Positions 60,829-64,000 of a DNA stretch of 64,000 nucleotides are shown one piece after another. Each line of letters starts with the position of its first letter. The stretch's first letter is position 1. This stretch comes from Bugula neritina (Eukaryota; Bryozoa; Gymnolaemata; Cheilostomatida; Bugulidae). The translations under genes and the position numbers were made by a program. The notes beneath the pieces are model-generated. The model did no database searches and was not told where the DNA came from. It saw nothing but the letters and a program-made list of their open reading frames with translations. The stretch spans positions 9,043,241 through 9,107,240 of the forward strand of contig OZ037768.1 in assembly GCA_964035545.1 (NCBI GenBank), in the 5' to 3' direction.

Positions 60829-63551
60829 AAGTATTCCTCGCCAACACTAGATCTGTTAAAGGTAAAACCACTGAACTGCAATTTCTCACCACAGATTCTG
60901 ACATAATTTGTCTCACTGAAACACACCTAGATGACACAATACCTAATAGCAATATTCTACCAATCAAGAACAAAACAGTATTTCGTCGTGATCGCAACAT
61001 TTGTGGGGGAGGAGTTATGGTGGCTGTATGCGACCGTTTAAATCCCAAACTAGTAGATCTTAGTGAGTATAGGGAAGAGGTGGTAGCAGTGAAAATTCAA
61101 CCACGAATGGTCATCTGCTGTTACTACAGACCTTATGTACATCTCTCCAACACAGATGTTATAAATGATATTTTGGATTACCTACAAAGAGAGTATCAAA
61201 GGCACACTATTTTGTTTGTTGGAGATATGAACTTTCCAGGGATTGACTGGGATACAAAAGCAGTAAAGCCCTTGACCCCATACAAAAAGATTCATCAGAA
61301 TTTTCTTAATGTACTAAATAGCCATAAAATGACTCAAGTGGTAAAAGGATCAACACACCTTCTTGGTAACACGCTGGACTTAATATGCACCAACCAGCCT
61401 AACGTTATATGTGACACTGAGATCATAAGCCCAGGTCTTAGTGATCATTCATTGATCATTACTCATGTCCAAAGTGCAACCACCGCTACCCTGAGAAAAC
61501 CACAAACTTTCCGGCTGTACAAGAAAGCCAATCAAGAAGCATTTCAGGAAGATATGCAAAAAACATCAGAGGCATTAGCAGTTTTGGAGGACCCAGAGGA
61601 AATGTGGAATCTCTTCGTGGAAAACTTACAAAGAAGTATTGGTCAGCACGTCCCAATCAAGCAGCTGAAATCACCCCACCCCTCTGTCCCAGAGTGGTTC
61701 AATAAAAAAGCTATGAAAATCAAAGAAAGAGTAAGGAAGGCACATAGGCGATCCAAAGTCAGCTCAAATAGCTTTGATCGTGAACAGTACAAAAAACTGA
61801 GAAGAGACGGGAAGAAAGAGCTGGAAGTAATACGAAAAACCTTTTACACAAACAGAATATATCGTCCACTAAAAAGAGGGAACTCAAAGCCTTTCTTCAA
61901 ACTGCTTAAAGCAGACAAAAACAAAAGACCAGAGCTATTGGTACTGAAGGACGATCAAAATATAGTGACGGAAGATCCTGTCCAATGCGCTGAGTTGTTA
62001 AACACTTTTTTCCAGAGTCAGTTCCAGCTGGGCTTTATGGCAGAAGACTTCTCAAAGATCGAAACCGATGCCCAAGATTCTATTGATGTTACACCAGAAG
62101 GGGTTGCCAAACTTATCCAAAATTTGCCAAATGGAAAATCGCCAGGACCTGATGGAATTCGAAAGCCTGACATGCTCAGAGACTTGGAGGGTACTGCTAG
62201 ATGTCTTGCTCTGATCTACAAAAGTTCCTTAGACACAGGTAAACTGCCAAAACAGTGGAAACTTGCAAATGTCACACCAATACATAAAGGCGGGGGCAGT
62301 GAATCTCCAAACAACTTTAGGCCCGTATCCCTGACAAGTATTCCCTGTAAAATGATGGAGCACATCGTGCTTCATCACCTCAATGAAAAGCTTGACAGTG
62401 TGCTTCACCATCGACAGCATGGTTTTAGAAAAGGACTGTCCTGCCAAACTCAACTGTGTGTTACCTACCATGACCTAGTAAAAGCAGCCGATGAAGGACA
62501 TACTACCCATGCAGTAGTTATGGATTTCAAAAAGGCTTTTGACAAGGTACCTCACCTTATGTTGCTCCAAAAATTACAAGAGATACCGGGTATAAATGGA
62601 TACCTCCTTAACTGGATACTCGATTTTCTTTCCGACCGACAGCAGTCTGTTGTACTTAGAGGGGCAAGCTCTCAAAAGTGCCGAGTAACCTCAGGAGTGC
62701 CGCAGGGATCTGTGCTAGGCCCAATCCTGTTTTTGTGCTATATAAATGATCTTCCGGATTTGTTGTCATGTAAAGTCAGCCTCTATGCTGATGACACTCT
62801 ACTTTACCAAACTGTGAACACCACTAAGGATGCAGAACTATTCCAAACTAATATTAACGCTGTATATGAGTGGTCTCTAAAATGGAAAATGCCCTTCAAT
62901 GAACAGAAATGCCAAGCAATTAATTTTGGTAAGGTAACCCCTATATCACACTACAAACTCGGTACCACATGCCTTGCGTGGGTACAAAGCACTAAATACC
63001 TTGGGGTAACCATCCAGTCAAACCTAAAGTTTGATCAACACATAAATAACAAGTGTACCAAGTCCCGGAAAATTCTTGGCGGCATCAAGCATTTGATGTA
63101 TGATGCCCCAAAAGATGCTAAGCTATTGGCTTATACAAGTCTATGTAGGCCTATACTCGATTATGCGGATGTGGTTTGGGATCCTGCGGCTAGGGGTAAA
63201 GTGCATGATATAGAGCTGGTCCAGAACAGTGCGATACGATTTATAAGCAATATGAAGGGACGTGCTGACAGTGTTTCTGAGGCGAGGGATGAGTTAGGAC
63301 TCCGGTCGCTGAAAGACAGACGAAAAAATCATCGACTGTGTTTGCTGACCCGAATTCTTCAAAATGAGGATCAACACCAGTCTCTATCCAGAGCCTATGA
63401 CGAAATAATTGAAGGCAGGGAACTTGTAACTGTAACCACTCGAGCAGCTGCCAGAGGAGAGCTTATCTCTATATCATCTAGGAAAAACTTATTCCACACT
63501 AGTTTTCTACCACGAACAATTCGTGAAATGCGCGGAGAATATAATAACTAA
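60780..63551 (+). CDS. LINE ORF2: endonuclease and reverse transcriptase, 923 aa, intact
   Basis: The N-terminal third is an apurinic-type endonuclease: LANTRSVKGK, the catalytic LTETHLDD, FVGDMNFPGIDWD, then GNTLDLICTNQ and the final GLSDHSLI. The RT follows: NGKSPGPDGI, HRQHGFRKGLSCQTQ, FKKAFDKVPH, SGVPQGSVLGPILF and the catalytic YADDTLLYQ. A C-terminal domain ends FLPRTIREMR. All expected active-site residues are present and no stop interrupts it, so the protein could be functional. Whether it is expressed is unknown, as the 5' part of the element with its promoter is missing. Confidence 0.95.
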   Translation: MENNETSPAKESDGMLKVFLANTRSVKGKTTELQFLTTDSDIICLTETHLDDTIPNSNILPIKNKTVFRRDRNICGGGVMVAVCDRLNPKLVDLSEYREEVVAVKIQPRMVICCYYRPYVHLSNTDVINDILDYLQREYQRHTILFVGDMNFPGIDWDTKAVKPLTPYKKIHQNFLNVLNSHKMTQVVKGSTHLLGNTLDLICTNQPNVICDTEIISPGLSDHSLIITHVQSATTATLRKPQTFRLYKKANQEAFQEDMQKTSEALAVLEDPEEMWNLFVENLQRSIGQHVPIKQLKSPHPSVPEWFNKKAMKIKERVRKAHRRSKVSSNSFDREQYKKLRRDGKKELEVIRKTFYTNRIYRPLKRGNSKPFFKLLKADKNKRPELLVLKDDQNIVTEDPVQCAELLNTFFQSQFQLGFMAEDFSKIETDAQDSIDVTPEGVAKLIQNLPNGKSPGPDGIRKPDMLRDLEGTARCLALIYKSSLDTGKLPKQWKLANVTPIHKGGGSESPNNFRPVSLTSIPCKMMEHIVLHHLNEKLDSVLHHRQHGFRKGLSCQTQLCVTYHDLVKAADEGHTTHAVVMDFKKAFDKVPHLMLLQKLQEIPGINGYLLNWILDFLSDRQQSVVLRGASSQKCRVTSGVPQGSVLGPILFLCYINDLPDLLSCKVSLYADDTLLYQTVNTTKDAELFQTNINAVYEWSLKWKMPFNEQKCQAINFGKVTPISHYKLGTTCLAWVQSTKYLGVTIQSNLKFDQHINNKCTKSRKILGGIKHLMYDAPKDAKLLAYTSLCRPILDYADVVWDPAARGKVHDIELVQNSAIRFISNMKGRADSVSEARDELGLRSLKDRRKNHRLCLLTRILQNEDQHQSLSRAYDEIIEGRELVTVTTRAAARGELISISSRKNLFHTSFLPRTIREMRGEYNN

Positions 63552-63600
63552 TTACAAAACAGCAAATGCTGTAACTAGTGCTAACCCTGGTCCAATGTAA

Positions 63601-64000
63601 GTTTTCACTAGAGGCTTCCCTATAGACTTTCCAGTTGCTGCGGAAGTCCTACCTCAACTGAGGTAATAAACTGAGGTAATACTGATAAATCATAACATTA
63701 ATCACTTCACCAGTTTAACTCTATCAGTTTATGATAATTGTAATCATGGTAATCATATTTAAATAATGAAATATCAAATATTAATATCACATTTTAGTTC
63801 AAACAAACTCATTCAATCAATCAATCATTCAGATTCCAAATCAATGCTAAGCTCAATCCTAATCATAATGATAATCACTTTACGTATTATATTGCTAATC
63901 ATAATCTGATAATAGTAATCATAATGGCAATCTGTATCACTCAAAGTCAAATTCAACGTCAAATTCAATCACAATGGTTATGCCGTCATCAATATGATAA
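63601..64000. repeat. LINE 3' flank with AATCATAATGATAATC-type repeats
   Basis: After a short 3' UTR the sequence becomes irregular ATCATAAT and CAATCAATCAATC runs up to the window edge. No gene is seen. Confidence 0.65.

Larger units (their letters stand above)
60540..63600 (+). mobile_element. LINE (CR1/L2/Jockey-like) with intact ORF2, truncated in ORF1
   Basis: Begins near 60540 inside ORF1, directly after simple repeats. It contains a complete 923-codon ORF2 and a short 3' UTR, then passes into AATCATAATGATAATC-type repeats from about 63690. The break in ORF1 shows 5' truncation; the open ORF2 shows recent insertion. The C-terminal end of its ORF2 resembles that of the copy at 31496-32884, but the two diverge too much to be one family. 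Confidence 0.93.

Overview
The window comes from an AT-rich, intron-dense animal nuclear genome. Spliced genes with GT-AG introns, a lysosomal glycosidase, a chondroitin-building enzyme, a ZFAT-type zinc-finger gene, tRNA-derived SINEs, LINEs and a Gypsy-like LTR element fit an invertebrate bilaterian. A lophotrochozoan is my guess, but the phylum cannot be fixed from this sequence.

Layout, left to right. (1) 461-21964, minus: one very large gene (gene A), with about 4,100 codons visible. It starts at 21964 with a 10-codon first exon, then a single 7.8 kb exon, then many small exons. Its 3' end lies beyond the left edge. The protein is Lys/Ser/Pro-rich, mostly disordered, with a charged helical region and two coding tandem repeats (28 copies of a 7-residue unit; 5 copies of a 24-residue Pro-rich unit). 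I do not recognise the family. One intron holds a SINE and a 49-bp minisatellite. (2) 22697-30199, minus: complete 17-exon beta-mannosidase gene (MANBA). (3) 30463-33150: a probable solo LTR, a 5'-truncated LINE and degenerate simple repeats. (4) 33719-37235, plus: mitochondrial ribosomal protein uS11m (MRPS11), seven exons. (5) 37568-46750, minus: a ZFAT-like poly-C2H2 gene of about 20 exons, convergent with MRPS11 and only 332 bp away; its introns hold a Harbinger-like MITE and a second copy of the SINE. (6) 47107-52369, plus: a young LTR retrotransposon with 352-bp LTRs that look identical. It keeps gag, protease and the integrase zinc-binding part, but lacks reverse transcriptase, RNase H and the integrase core. 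It also carries an extra 3' ORF that appears to be spliced and encodes a C2H2 finger. (7) 53722-56975, plus: chondroitin sulfate N-acetylgalactosaminyltransferase, four exons, complete. (8) 58073-59561, minus: a candidate two-exon gene for an 86-residue secreted cysteine-rich peptide, with three tandem copies of its splice donor. (9) 60540-63600, plus: a LINE with an intact endonuclease-RT ORF and the end of ORF1.

The host genes do not form a pathway. MANBA (lysosomal glycan breakdown), CSGALNACT (Golgi chondroitin synthesis), MRPS11 (mitochondrial translation) and the ZFAT-like factor (nuclear) are unrelated neighbours. The mobile elements cluster between them, repeatedly next to degenerate TAATAG/TATGAG-type simple repeats.

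Exon joins were derived by hand from reading frame, GT-AG sites and phase. They agree in phase for MRPS11, CSGALNACT, the peptide gene and almost all of gene A. Single-base errors in exon ends are possible.
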